The position numbers were made by a program, and so were the translations under genes. The notes beneath the pieces were generated by a model that had not been told where the DNA came from, ran no database searches, and worked only from the letters and a program-made list of their open reading frames with translations. From NCBI GenBank assembly GCA_014905825.1, contig JACGCN010000006.1:1798001-1862000 (forward strand): a stretch of 64,000 nucleotides of DNA, read 5' to 3'. The stretch's first letter is position 1; every line of letters begins with the position of its first letter. This DNA is from Lyophyllum atratum. Taxonomy: Eukaryota > Basidiomycota > Agaricomycetes > Agaricales > Lyophyllaceae. Shown in pieces: positions 8,972 through 20,500 of this stretch.

Positions 8972-11735
8972 ATGCCTATGGCTCTTGACACCGTTAATGG
9001 CAACTTGAAGCACATAACAGACGCCGTTTTGGAGGCTCTTAAGCCGTTCACGAAGCCGATGACCTCGGCTACCTCACCTGCCATGTCCTCAAATCTTCTA
9101 GCAAAATTCATAGACACGCACAAGGAACTCGAAGGATACAAGTAAGCCACGCCATAGCTGCACCCTGGATACCCCTCATTTATGAACTTAGGAGCGGCAA
9201 GCCCGTCACGGTCGACGGCCAGACACTCTCCATCGCAGCAGTCACTGCAGCTGCTCGCTATCACGTCCCAGCTACACTAGACGACTCTACCGATACCAAG
9301 GAACGCGTACAGAAGAGCCGAAATGTCATTGCAAGCAAGGTAGAAAGTGGCACAAGCGTTTACGGCTTGTCGACTGGTTTTGGAGGTAGCGGTGAGCATT
9401 CTCTTCTGCATTTTCTCGGAGTCGTCCATGCGCTAAAAATAACTCCTCAACAGCCGATACCCGAACGGACCAACCGCTGCTTCTCGGACAGGCCCTACTA
9501 CAACACCAACACACTGGCGTTCTCCCTTCGTCTGCTCAACCTCTGGATGTGTTGCCATTACTGGACCCCAGCAGTTCCTTGAGCATGCCAGAGGCATGGG
9601 TCAGAGGTGCAATGCTTATCCGAATGAATTCGCTTATTCGTGGTCATTCAGGTGTAAGGTGCGGCCCGGTATGGGACATTGCCTTAGATACTTGACTAAC
9701 GTCACGTCTTTCAGGTGGGAACTCATTGAAAAAATCAATGAACTACTGTCCGCAAACATCACACCTGTCGTTCCCCTCCGAGGAAGCATCTCTGCGTCAG
9801 GCGGTATGTCTTCCCAAAAGCCAAAATCTGACTGTTTCTAACGACGTGTTTCTCATCGTTTCAGATCTTTCACCTCTCTCTTATGTCGCAGGGACCCTCA
9901 GTCAGTACATTCCGATCTGTGGCTGCCAGATACTTACCAGCCATTCCAGTTGCCAACCCTGCCATCCGAGTTTTCCATGGTCCTGCTGCATTTGGTGCCC
10001 GTAAGATGTCCCCATCGACTGAGGCGCTCAAGGAATACAACATTGCTCCTCTCCCTCTCGCTTCGAAAGAACACCTCGGTATCCTTAACGGAACAGCTTT
10101 TTCCGCCTCAGTAGCTGCTCTAGCTTTGAACGACGCTGCCCACCTTGCACTCCTGTCACAGGTATGCACCGCAATGGGAACTGAAGCGCTTCTTGGGACT
10201 CGTGGAAACTACGACCACTTCATCCACGCGGTTGCTCGTCCCCATCCTGGTCAGGTAAGCGTGTGGATGCTCCATGTGTAAAACATTTTCTAAAGTCGCG
10301 TGTCAGGTCGAGTGCGCGCACAATGTGTTCAAGCTCCTAGAAGGCAGCAAACTGGCACAGCTGCATGAAGTAGAGGTCGGCATCCACGATGACCAATACT
10401 CCCTGAGACAAGATCGATACCCCCTCCGCACTGCACCGCAATTCCTTGGTCCTCAAATAGAAGATATCCTCGCAGCGTTGACCGCCGTTACCCAAGAGTG
10501 TAATTCTAGTATGTACAATGTCATCCGCCCCTTCCTTTCTTCTCTGATTGCTTCCGTAGCCACCGATAATCCGCTTATTGACGGCGAAACTGGTGAAGTG
10601 CACCACGGTGGAAACTTCCAAGCCATGGCGATTACCAATGCCATGGAAAAGACTCGGCTCGCATTGCACCACATTGGCAAGCTTCTCTTTGCGCAGAGCA
10701 CCGAACTTGTCAACCCAACGATGAACAATGGTCTTCCGCCCTCGCTCGCCGCGACCGACCCTTCCTTGAACTACCACACCAAGGGAATCGACATCGCAAC
10801 TGCTGCGTATGTCGCGGAACTCGGCTACCTTGCAAACCCTGTTTCTACGCACATCCAGTCAGCAGAGATGCATAACCAAGCTGTCAAGTAAGATTAATTT
10901 CTCCTTTCTGCTTATAAATACTTAACAATTATCTCACCTAGCTCTTTGGCTCTTATCTCTGCTCGCGCCACGATTTCTTCATTAGAAGTTCTCTCGATGC
11001 TTACCGCTTCCTACCTGTATATCCTTTGCCAGGGTCAGTGGCATATCAGACGGACGTGCATTTACCCCCTACTTACCTGATTCCCACTAGCTCTGGACAT
11101 CCGTGCTCTTCAACGGGAATTCGCTACTGGACTTCAGACTATTGTCAACGACGAGCTTACCTGTGCATTCGGCAAGTTCCTGACAGCCTCGCAGGAAGCT
11201 ATCTTGGTACGGCAGGTTCTCAGCATCATGACTGTCACCCTCGACAAGACCACCACTATGGACAGCGTCGACCGGATGAATGCCGTCGCCGCTTCGGCCA
11301 CCACCATCTTTGTCGACTTCTTCTCTGGAGCCGAATTCGCCGATGCATCGTTCACCACCAGCGCAATTCCACTGATCTCGCAATTCCGTTCCCAAGTCGC
11401 TTCGCGTGCTGCGAATCTCCTTGACCAGCTGAGACGCGATTATCTTTCTGGCGAACGGGGTAACGCGCCTGCTGGCACCTATCTCAACAAGACCCGGCCC
11501 ATCTATGAGTTCGTTCGTGTGACCTTGGGCATTCGCATGCATGGCTCGGAGAACTATGCCCGCTTCGTCACTGGCCTGGGAGTTGAAGATGTCTCCATCG
11601 GGCAGAATATCTCACTTATCCATGAGGTGCGTGCTTTTACTCTCTACTTCGTCCCGATGGTGCTAATCCCCGTTTGTGGTATAGGCTATTCGAGACGGCA
11701 AAATTCAGTCTACCGTGGTATCATTATTTGCATAG
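8972..11735 (+). CDS. PAL: Phenylalanine ammonia-lyase
   Basis: PAL deaminates L-phenylalanine to trans-cinnamate and ammonia in the cytosol, feeding phenylpropanoid-type or catabolic routes. The MIO-forming triad Ala-Ser-Gly is at 9794-9802 in '[17 protein letters not shown]', and a GTATGT...CAG intron (9804-9864) splits the codon after it. Other family blocks are '[16 protein letters not shown]', '[17 protein letters not shown]', '[20 protein letters not shown]', '[20 protein letters not shown]', '[19 protein letters not shown]'-like (here [15 protein letters not shown]) and '[20 protein letters not shown]'. At least nine introns are visible, including a 40-nt one at 9901-9940 (GTCAGT...CCAG) that restores the frame. 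The last exon ends 'STVVSLFA' with TAG at 11733. No frame break remains. The TATA box and long upstream spacer suggest inducible expression. Confidence 0.95.
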
Positions 11736-12054
11736 TGTAACATTTCATAGTTATTATGATTTATCTAGAGTCCATGCGTATGAAGAACAGCACTTGCATT
11801 GCATCTACTATGCAGGCATCTAATACATCTACCTTATTTCCAGTCGAACATCTTCTCAGTGCAAAATACGGAAAGACAGTTGAACTCTACAGGACGAACG
11901 TTGTTCGTACAGATGACTCCGGAACCACGATGTCAATCTAGTACTAAATGATGAATAGGTGTGTATATACTGTACAATACAATTTGCCAAATATGAAAGA
12001 TAAATAGGTTGACGGAGCGGGGAAAGATAGTTAAAACTACGACGCGTTCTTTCC

Positions 12055-13676
12055 TTAGTCAAGTGGTTGGAACTTGACTCGGACCTCAGCAATCTCTTTC
12101 CTGGCAGCCTTCAGAGTGCGTGCGATCGTCTCGTCAAGGACAGATGCATCGCGCACGCTCATCCTTCCGGGAACAACAGCGGTGAGGTCCACGAACATCA
12201 ATGACCCGGAGCGACGCGCCTGTAGGTCTCGAACATTGAGAAGGGGGGAGGCGGGATTTGACGAGGAAAGTAATGGTTTCAAGGACCGTTCTATCGAACG
12301 CCGTGTTTTGGGTGGCACACCTGCATCCGTTAGGTCGCCCCATGCACCTATAAGTAAGTCCAGTCCTTGTCGGAGAATGACGAAGGACACAAGAAGACCT
12401 GATGATATCCGTGTTAAATGTAGGTCTGTCATAAGCTACAAATGACTGACCTCCTATGGGATCCAAAGGAAGGGCAGGGAAGAACCAAGTTCCCAGAATC
12501 GCGAAGAACGCCACAAGGCTAGAGTATGCATCGCTTCTATGGTGTATCGCGTTGGCCAACAGGACAGGGCTTTTCTCCTCATCAGCAACAACTTTGGTTA
12601 TTCTGTATAGCCACTCTTTTGCAATAACGCTGATCAATGCGAACCAAGCGGCATTGGGGTCAACAGCATGTACATGTCCGTGGCCGACGACGGGGGCGGT
12701 TGGCGCGACAGACGCGACCGTCGTCAAAATTTCCTGCAACGGACCGGCTGGTAATGTAGACGCGGAGTGGCTGAGAGCCGCAATGAGGAGGTGATATGAA
12801 TGGAAGCCGATTCCGAGGGCACCGCCAACGAGTAGTATTGAAATTATTGATGTTCCCACTGTCTCAATTTTTGCGAATCCGTAAGGGTATCTTTCTGAGG
12901 GTGGTTTTCGAGATAGACGCCAGCAAAAAAGTGTTACAAAGTCACCCAGCAAATCTTGGTGTGGATGTGAGACTTGTACAGGTTACACAGGACGAAGGGG
13001 TGATACGCACCACTTAGTGAATGTCCTGCATCTGCTAACAATGACGCCGAGTGCAAATACCAACCCTGCCATTCCCTTTGCCACAGTCAGACCGACATTA
13101 GAGACCAAACCAATGAGAGTTATCCGGCTTCCTTTGTCCCCTGGTTGAAAGAGCGTACGTGTCAAGCTTATGTGCAAAAGCTCGAGGTAATCGCGTACCC
13201 TGGCCTTCTAGAGCTGCAATTATCTTCTCTGACCCGTGGGTATGACTATGCTCGTCGCCATTTGAATGTGAATGTCCAAATAGTGAATGGGAGTGCGAAT
13301 GAGATGTCGTGTGTTCGTGATCTTGGTCATGGTCATCCTCAACTTCGGACCCTTTCCCAGCGCCTTTCCCGTTGGCCAATGTCGGCTTAGTGTCGTCTGT
13401 CTCTTTAGTGGAGTACACGCGACGCTGGGCCATTGCTCTGCTCTTGTCTGGAGGGTTGTTGCGAGGACAAGAGAAGATCAAACGATGGGAAGCCCTGAAT
13501 TTATGTATACCCGGCACGTTAGCAGTTCCCAGGGGCGAAAGAGATGCCTGTCGGTGCCACGATCTAACGGAAAGAAGACGTGTTCTCTCAATTAAAGGGG
13601 ATGGCAATACCAATCCAGGTGACAGGGTACTCGCAGGTGCCCGACAAACTTGATGCCAGAGTTGTGGTCGACTCAT
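12055..13676 (-). CDS. Cation diffusion facilitator, MMT1/2-like mitochondrial metal transporter
   Basis: CDF transporters exchange divalent metals (Fe, Zn, Mn) for protons. The Arg/Ser-rich N-terminus (MSRPQLWHQVCRAPAS...) without acidic residues looks like a mitochondrial presequence, as in yeast MMT1/MMT2, which export mitochondrial iron. A His-rich stretch ('HTTSHSHSHSLFGHSHS') precedes the membrane domain. Metal-site motifs are present in TM2 ('SLLADAGHSLSDLLGD') and TM5 ('NAIHHRSDAYSS'). The C-terminal cytosolic domain ends 'AEVRVKFQPLD'. Exon 1 is 13676-13199, then introns follow at 13198-13141 and at several later points. The frame shifts by one near 13063, inside 'AKGMAGWYLHSASLL'. 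The subfamily is assigned from presequence and context, so substrate metal is inferred. Confidence 0.85.
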
Positions 13677-13963
13677 CCAGGGTTATTCCGTGCGAGCAGT
13701 GCTGAATCACGCCGCTTGATGAGGCCGGTTATAAATAGTTATAGATATACTCCAGTCCTCTGACGTCGACTGTCTGGACGAGAGGTCATATCAACCATGA
13801 ACTGATTCGCCTCCGGTAAACTGCAACCTTATGGTACTAGACTAACACCAATCGGAGTAACCAGGGAACCATCACGGCTAATATGGATCATAACTTCGTT
13901 TCTTCTTTCAAAATATGTTTCATCCTCTCTGTTACAGTGAATATGGTTGTGTGTTACCAGTAC

Positions 13964-15495
13964 TTATAGGTGTTTCAACATCTCCGCCACTCGTGGAAGG
14001 TCTGGGTGATCCTGGCTGCCCAGAGCGCCCGCAGCAATCCTGGGGAGATCCTCCTTGGGTACCTTATAATCTGAAAGCTTCGACTCCAAACCAAGATCGG
14101 CCACGAGCCTGTAAAGACAAGTTTTTAACGCGACAAGGGATGTATCGCAGCGGCCAAAAGCACACACCTCTGTATGAGCGACGAAAGCCGGCGTACATCT
14201 CCATCAGTAGATCCCGTTGACGGTTGTTGGAGATAGAAGAGAGCCCTAGCAAGAAGTTCTTTGTCCTCCTTCGGCGCGATCTCAGCCTTTAAGGCAACCG
14301 TCGGAGCTAACGTGATGCACTTTGACACAATATTCAGTCTTCAGTGACTACGTTGAATAATTTGCCAGCTTACCGACGTGATGCCATGAGGAATGCCATA
14401 GGTGGCTCCAAGCTTATGTCCGAGCGCATGAGATAACCCAAGAGCACTGATGCGAGGAGTGAATATTGGGAGTGACCCAGTGAACCGGATATAATGTACC
14501 TGTATTTTTCCAGTTTCATAGGCCATAAACTCATCCAGGAAGCGATTTGAAGCTTCTGGCGAACATCAATCGCCTGCGGATCGGTTTTCGACAGAGGTAG
14601 ATACGTAAACAGCTCTGCCATGGCAATATAGCAGAGCGCTTTGACGGGCACAGGGACCAAAGGCCGGTACAAAGTCTCTGTATAAGATTTGCTGAGTGCA
14701 GGAGGTAACACAATCCTAAGGCATCGACTTGCCAACAGTATGATCAAGGGCACGTATACCCGTCGACAACCTTCTGAAGGATTAAATCGTAGTCGTCGAG
14801 AACCAGGGATAATACTGACCAAAGGCGTTCCGGCGTTGTCAAAGTTAGCTCTGCATCCAAGATAATGCCCGCGGGAGCCAATTTTTGCGAGCTAACGGCT
14901 ACTTTGTTCCCCTGATCGTCAGTATAGCCTGCTCCAATCTGACGTGGAGGTGTTGGTGAGGACTGGGCTGTCGGGGTTCGACGACGAGCTCACGCTGTAT
15001 TCCGCAGCACTCAACGTAGTGGGAATAGCAATTTGGAAGAGTGTCGGACCACCTGTCTCTTTCTGCAAAAAGTACAGGATAGCTTTCGACGCGTCGATAG
15101 GGGAGCCGCCGCCAACAGAGACTATGCCATCACATTGATACTGCCGGAAAATCTCGATAGCTCGACGTATCCCTGAGATGGGAGAGTGCTGGCCTATTTC
15201 GTAAAACGTAGTACCATATGCGCCATGTTCCTTCAGCAAGTTCTCGACTTCCTTCACGACGTCAGTCTGCCACCATTCGTTAACAGAGTGCGTATGCATA
15301 TGATCACGGCGCCGTTTAAGTGACCTTGTCATTTAAGGTCTTGCCTGTTACTACTAGCGCCTTCTTGATCGCCAACGTGTCCAGAAGCTTGGGCAAAGCC
15401 GTAGTGGTCGAACCTGGTCCATAGTACACTCCTTTGAGAGTGTCAGTCCAGCCATAAAAGCCTGAAAGGGATCTTGGGTCTTGGGGAGTAGCCAT
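13964..15495 (-). CDS. Iron-containing alcohol dehydrogenase / maleylacetate reductase family
   Basis: This is an NAD(P)-dependent Fe-ADH fold enzyme. It starts 'MATPQDPRSLSGFYGW', carries the nucleotide-binding 'DGIVSVGGGSPIDASKAI', then 'AIPTTLSAAEYS', and the metal-ligand block 'GLSHALGHKLGATYGIPHG', whose histidines coordinate iron in this family. Eight or so introns splice to an unbroken frame ending 'RVAEMLKHL' at 13964. The intron at 14678-14732 uses a GC donor (GCAAGT). By similarity, fungal members may act as maleylacetate reductases in aromatic ring catabolism or as alcohol dehydrogenases; the sequence alone does not separate these. It lies next to PAL and the CDF gene, but I see no firm pathway link. 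Confidence 0.88.
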
Positions 15496-17559
15496 GAAGA
15501 ACTAAGTTAGATCGTGTGAGGATGATCAACCTGGCCTATATATGTACCGAGTATGTGAAGCTGAGCAGTGAGCATGTTCTAGTAGCCCGTGGGTAATATC
15601 ACTATCACTATCACTATGACGCAGTCAAATGACCTGCAAGAACTTCCTGAAACACTCTTGGGAAAACATATTAACAGAAAAAAGAGTTTACTGGTAACAT
15701 CGTAACCGAACATCTGGTCGAGGCAGCAACGCGTCTGCCGACATCGACGAATAGATGTTTATGGGCTGACAGAGCCGAGTACGAGTCGCCTTCCTTCACA
15801 AGATATGTGAATTTACCTTATCTGAATTGCATTAGACACATGTGAAGTCTGCATACGTGAAAGAGGACGCTATAAGCATGGAGTACGAAGTGAATTACTT
15901 GACCTCTCCTATTCAGATACCTGGTGCCATGATTCATTTCATTCCAACACGCGCGGCCAATTAGACAGAGATTACAGCGACCCTGGCTTTTGGCTCGTCA
16001 TGAATTCTTGGAAGGAAAGATATTCTTAGTGAGAGTGGGATTCGTGTCAATGCCGGTAAGCTTAGCCAGCTGCACGGCTGGGCAATCGATCCTAGGAACC
16101 GGTCGCTCCTCGATGTCTCCGACCTGCCTCGTACAGTGTAGGAGACGGTTACTGCTGGGTATGATGTATCAAGAGTAAGGATATCAAGGATACGTACTTT
16201 AGTATGTTGTTATGGATAATCCCTTCGCAAGTCTGATCGACGCTCCAACGTTGGGTGTCCGCATATCGATTTCGAGAGAAGCTGCCCATAGAGGTAGCTA
16301 TCAAACCCAGACGTGTGAACCCTCCTCGTCACCTTATAAGCTCATATCTATGAGCTGAGACCGGACAGGATCTAGAGGAATTTTTAGGAGCCGTTCGGTT
16401 GCAGTGGGATAAAACCAGAAACAAAGAACATGGCCGGGTGTTGGTTTGTCCTTTCGATTCGCATCATCATTCGTACGCCGCACATCGCTTGCAGACGCGA
16501 TTTCATGCCTGCGAGTGAGAAGGAGGTCGTAGCAAGACAGGGAGATCAACGATTGATCTTTCAAGGTGTCATTACGATATAGATGGCTGAGTGGTGGGTG
16601 CAGCCAAGGCTGTCCGTTCATCCAGATTAACAGCAGCGAGATAATTGGTCCGTCATATGACCCCACGGGGCCCGTCTGACATGCGTATGAGTCTGAAGAT
16701 GGGCATAGAAGTGAGTTTCAACGCTCGGGCGCGGTAGTCGTGTGATTCGTCCCTATTTTAGCATATAAGAGATCCAGGTTTGTGGAAAGCATACTGTTGG
16801 GTCGGCCTGATTATATCAGCCTGTACTGGGTTCTTTCGCTAGAATCTGCCATCCAGAAATGAAGATGTGAAAGCTTTGCGGTCTATGCCCGGAAGCGTCC
16901 CGTCTTGGAAGCGGCCCAGGTGGAGGGTTCAGGTGTTGAAGGTGCGAACCGATCGCTTATCGATGGATACACAGGAAGACCACATCTCGGTCATCATGTA
17001 CATACTTGCCGAAACGACGAGGAGCCTGATTGCCATTGCTATTGAGGCGGCGATAGGATAAATTTGGGTCCACCTGGAAGACAAGGCGACGAGACTTGTC
17101 AGGAACAAGGGCACGCTGCAAACGCACTGTCTGCGATTAAACGCTGCCAACCATACACGCGAAAAGGTGACCTAGAGACAGGTACAATGCGGTTTACTTC
17201 CAGAACGAGGTAAAGGGATAAGATTGCAGATTGATAGTATGTAGGCAAGATGATGTCGAGGAACAAGAACAACGGAGGCAAATCGTCTGGCCACGTGCGC
17301 ATCTCCAAACTCGTAGCTTTTCAAGGCCACCTTTTCAACGATTTCCTCCATCACCCTCCCTTACACATACTCTCGCTTGGACTTCTAGAAACACATATCC
17401 CTCTTCAGTCAGGGACTTCTGTGCAGCGAACCCTGCGCTTTTCTTAGTTTACACGTCTGGATCAGGACCTGGAGGTGACCAGGGGAAGGTGAGTGATTCA
17501 AGGCTTGTTATGTGTGCTGTGGCGCTGAACCGCAGTTTCTTCTAGGTCCTCATACCACT
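15496..17559. other. Spacer between Fe-ADH and the Sec7-domain gene
   Basis: About 2 kb with no recognisable coding region. TATCAC is repeated three times at ~15598-15615. Part of 17230-17560 may be 5' leader or an upstream exon of the following gene: 17250-17440 is open on the plus strand, and a GTGAGT...TTCTAG intron-like segment runs from ~17488 to 17545 just before its first clear ATG. Confidence 0.5.
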
Positions 17560-20500
17560 ATGGAACAGGATCAACAGCCCTCACGGGCGGAACAAAGAAT
17601 GGCAGCAGTTGCAAAACTCAAGCGTGCTGCTTCACTGCCGCGAATGAAGGACGGGCGACGACCGCCAATGCATGCAGATGCCGTGAGTGAAGGGGAGAAG
17701 GCCCAGAAGGGAGAAACTGGACAAGTCGACGAGAGTTCTACCCAAGAACCGCAGGAAGTCGTTGAAGACCTTGTCGAGCCAGATGTCGAGGTCGAGGTCG
17801 AAGCAGAAATCGAAGTCGAAGTCGAAGCAGGCTAGAGGAAGAGGTCGAAGATGCAGGAAGAGCTAGTTTCGCCAGGGCCAGCAGCGCGCACGAAGCGCCG
17901 ATCTCGGTCTCGTTCTCGTTCTCGGGGCTCTAAAGATCTGAGAGGAAAAGTAAGGGCAATGCAATCACCAACGCCGACACCGCAGGCCGCTGGAGATTCG
18001 TCACAGGACGAAGCACCCTTTCCTCCACCCCTCAATCTTGCTGCACTTACTACGCCTCTTATGTCTCCAATACCGTCTCACATCCTCGAACTTCAAAGAT
18101 CACGGTTGCTGCGGTCCCCCACTCCCACCTCCCCAGGGCCTACCTCACTGAACAGTGGTCCGATGCCCCAGAGTCCCGTCTTACTTCCGACGTTGGAGGC
18201 GTGGCAAAGAGGTCTATTTCGCTCGAACAGTGCCGGAGGAAGTAACGCAGCGGGGCGGATGATGGCCATGCACAAATTGACAGGTGGGACCGAACTTACG
18301 ACCCTTCTGGATCTTCTTCGCCCACTCCTCCGCCTTTCGGGAAATTGGGTCGAAACAATACCGTTACAGGGGGAGAGCGTACTGCAGCGCGTCAATTAAT
18401 GCTTACTCGACTCGGTGGAAGGATTGGGAAGGAAACGGATGGAGAACAGGGCAGCGGAGGGGAAGAGCGTTCTGCTCCATCCCCGACTCCTAAGAAGAGG
18501 CGCCGGAGGTCTCGGCGCGGTTCACAAAGCGCTAACACTGGTGTCTCGGATTCAGATTTTTGTCTACTTCCCCAAACACTCCCACCGTCCCGCCTACACC
18601 TTTACCAGCCACCTTTGATGCGTTACCCGACCTTCTTTGGAGTCGGTCTGCTACACCCTTCCTGCCCGTAGATCCTCCAAATCGCGATGTGGAAGAACTT
18701 GTCGAGCATCCTCAACGAGATGAACCAGCCCAAGAGTCAGAGCGGCTCGAGCCAGCAAGACGTCGGAGTCTAGTTATAGAAGAAGACGAGGACGAGCAAT
18801 ACATTCCCCAACGGCCGTATCCTGGACTGTCCAGTGCAGCACCTCAGCATATAGCTGCCCATGTAGCTGCCTTGCGACTACCTCACGCTTCTGATGCCCC
18901 CTATAATGTTTCTCCGGGATCAGCTTCACCCTCGGCGGTCAGCGTGCCCCTGTATTTAAGCCAGCGAACACCACAACGGACCCCGCCTGCAAACGACGTT
19001 TTTCCACGTAGCCCGTATACGACTCTATTGAAAGAGGTGTTGACTCGAGATGATGATGAAGAACAGGTCTTATATCAACCAGATGCATACCGCCCACGCA
19101 CACCCTACAACGATAATTTTGAGCGTGAGATTAGCTGGGTCGCTTCGCCGGGTAATTTTAACACCTTTCTTCACGTTCTTCTACTCAATGATGCTTTAGT
19201 TCCAGAGCTGAATGTACGGATGCCAATTCATGACGAAGAAGAGGATGAGGAGAGCAATGATCGGGATGATGAAGAATATCAAGATCTCGATGAACCTCCG
19301 TTATCTCCCCGATCCTCGAATGGCTTCTCACCACCGGAGCATGAGGAATATGCTGACACGTCTCCTCGTGTTTCTTTGTCTTCAAAAAGCTTGATAGTAG
19401 AATCAGAAACCTCTCCGGCTGCCTCTCCCTCCCATGTCTCCCTCGTTCCTTCTGCTGCCGCGCCTTCCCAAATTACGTCCCTTACTCGTGCCAGCGATGG
19501 GTCTACATCACCACCGACGTACCCCATGCGACTCTCGGTCGCTTCGCGTTCTCCACTGTATGGCGAATTTCCTGAATGGGACGACCGTACTGGGAATACT
19601 GACACCAATGTAAAACGGAATGGCGATAGCCCTAGCACATGGGAAAAAGTCAAGAGTACTTTTTCGAAGGCAGGATCAGGTAGTGGGCGACGTTCTCGCA
19701 CCAACAGCATTGTCACTCGGGATCGGCGGGATCGAGCAGACTCCATCAACCGTGAAAGTGGTGCCAGTCTTAACAGCGCGAAGACCGATAAGGTTGAAGC
19801 CTTCGCGCAACAGCAGGCCCAACAACCATTGATGCAGTCCTCATCTGCTTCAGCATCGATCTCCTCTCTGGCGCCCCACGCATCAGGACGAGGTGCTCCG
19901 TCCCCAATTCCACCTCTTACGCCCGCGAACAAGTCAAAGTATCAGCATGCGAAACTTTTCCCATTTGGGCCCACTTCACCCGAGGACCAACGCAATCGTA
20001 TGCCATCGGCTTCTGCCTCGAGCCCTGATATCGTAATGCAGTCAAGCAGTAACGAAGAGGATTCACCATTCCTCTCTGCCGGTAATACTCCTGCCCAAAC
20101 ACCTGATATGGCGCGGGAGCGCAAGTTGTCCCATCAGACTTCTGATACTCACCTTGTTGCAAAGATCAATTCCTCTACCCAACCAACCTCTCCTGCTGAC
20201 GTACAAGCACGGTCACCCTCTCAGAACGGAGGTTCCTACAAGCTTCCCATGACACTGCCGGGCGTGAAGCAATGGTTAAGCAAGAACAAAATATTTTCGT
20301 CTGCACCTTCCTCACCATCGCCAACGATGACCACTGTACCGGGAATTCGACCTCTTCCACCTGCCAAGAAGTCTTCAGCACCGGATTCCATCCGACGGAA
20401 GGATAGCGAGCAACTGGGGACAGATTGGGAAGAGATAGGAAACACTCCTACAAGTACAATAGGAGATATACATCCCCGTCCAGCAGCTGCTCAATGGCAC

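Noticed and set aside
9865..10004. Apparent frameshift and loss of residues in PAL just after the MIO motif
   Set aside because: A 40-nt GT-AG intron (9901-9940) removes the anomaly and gives '[18 protein letters not shown]' in frame, so PAL is intact.
8972..15495. Secondary-metabolite cluster around PAL
   Set aside because: The neighbours are a metal transporter and an Fe-ADH. There is no synthase, P450, methyltransferase or pathway regulator, so a cluster is not supported.
15496..17230. Several 60-110 residue open frames (e.g. 16334-16666 minus)
   Set aside because: No conserved motif, no plausible splice partner, and composition like the surrounding non-coding DNA.
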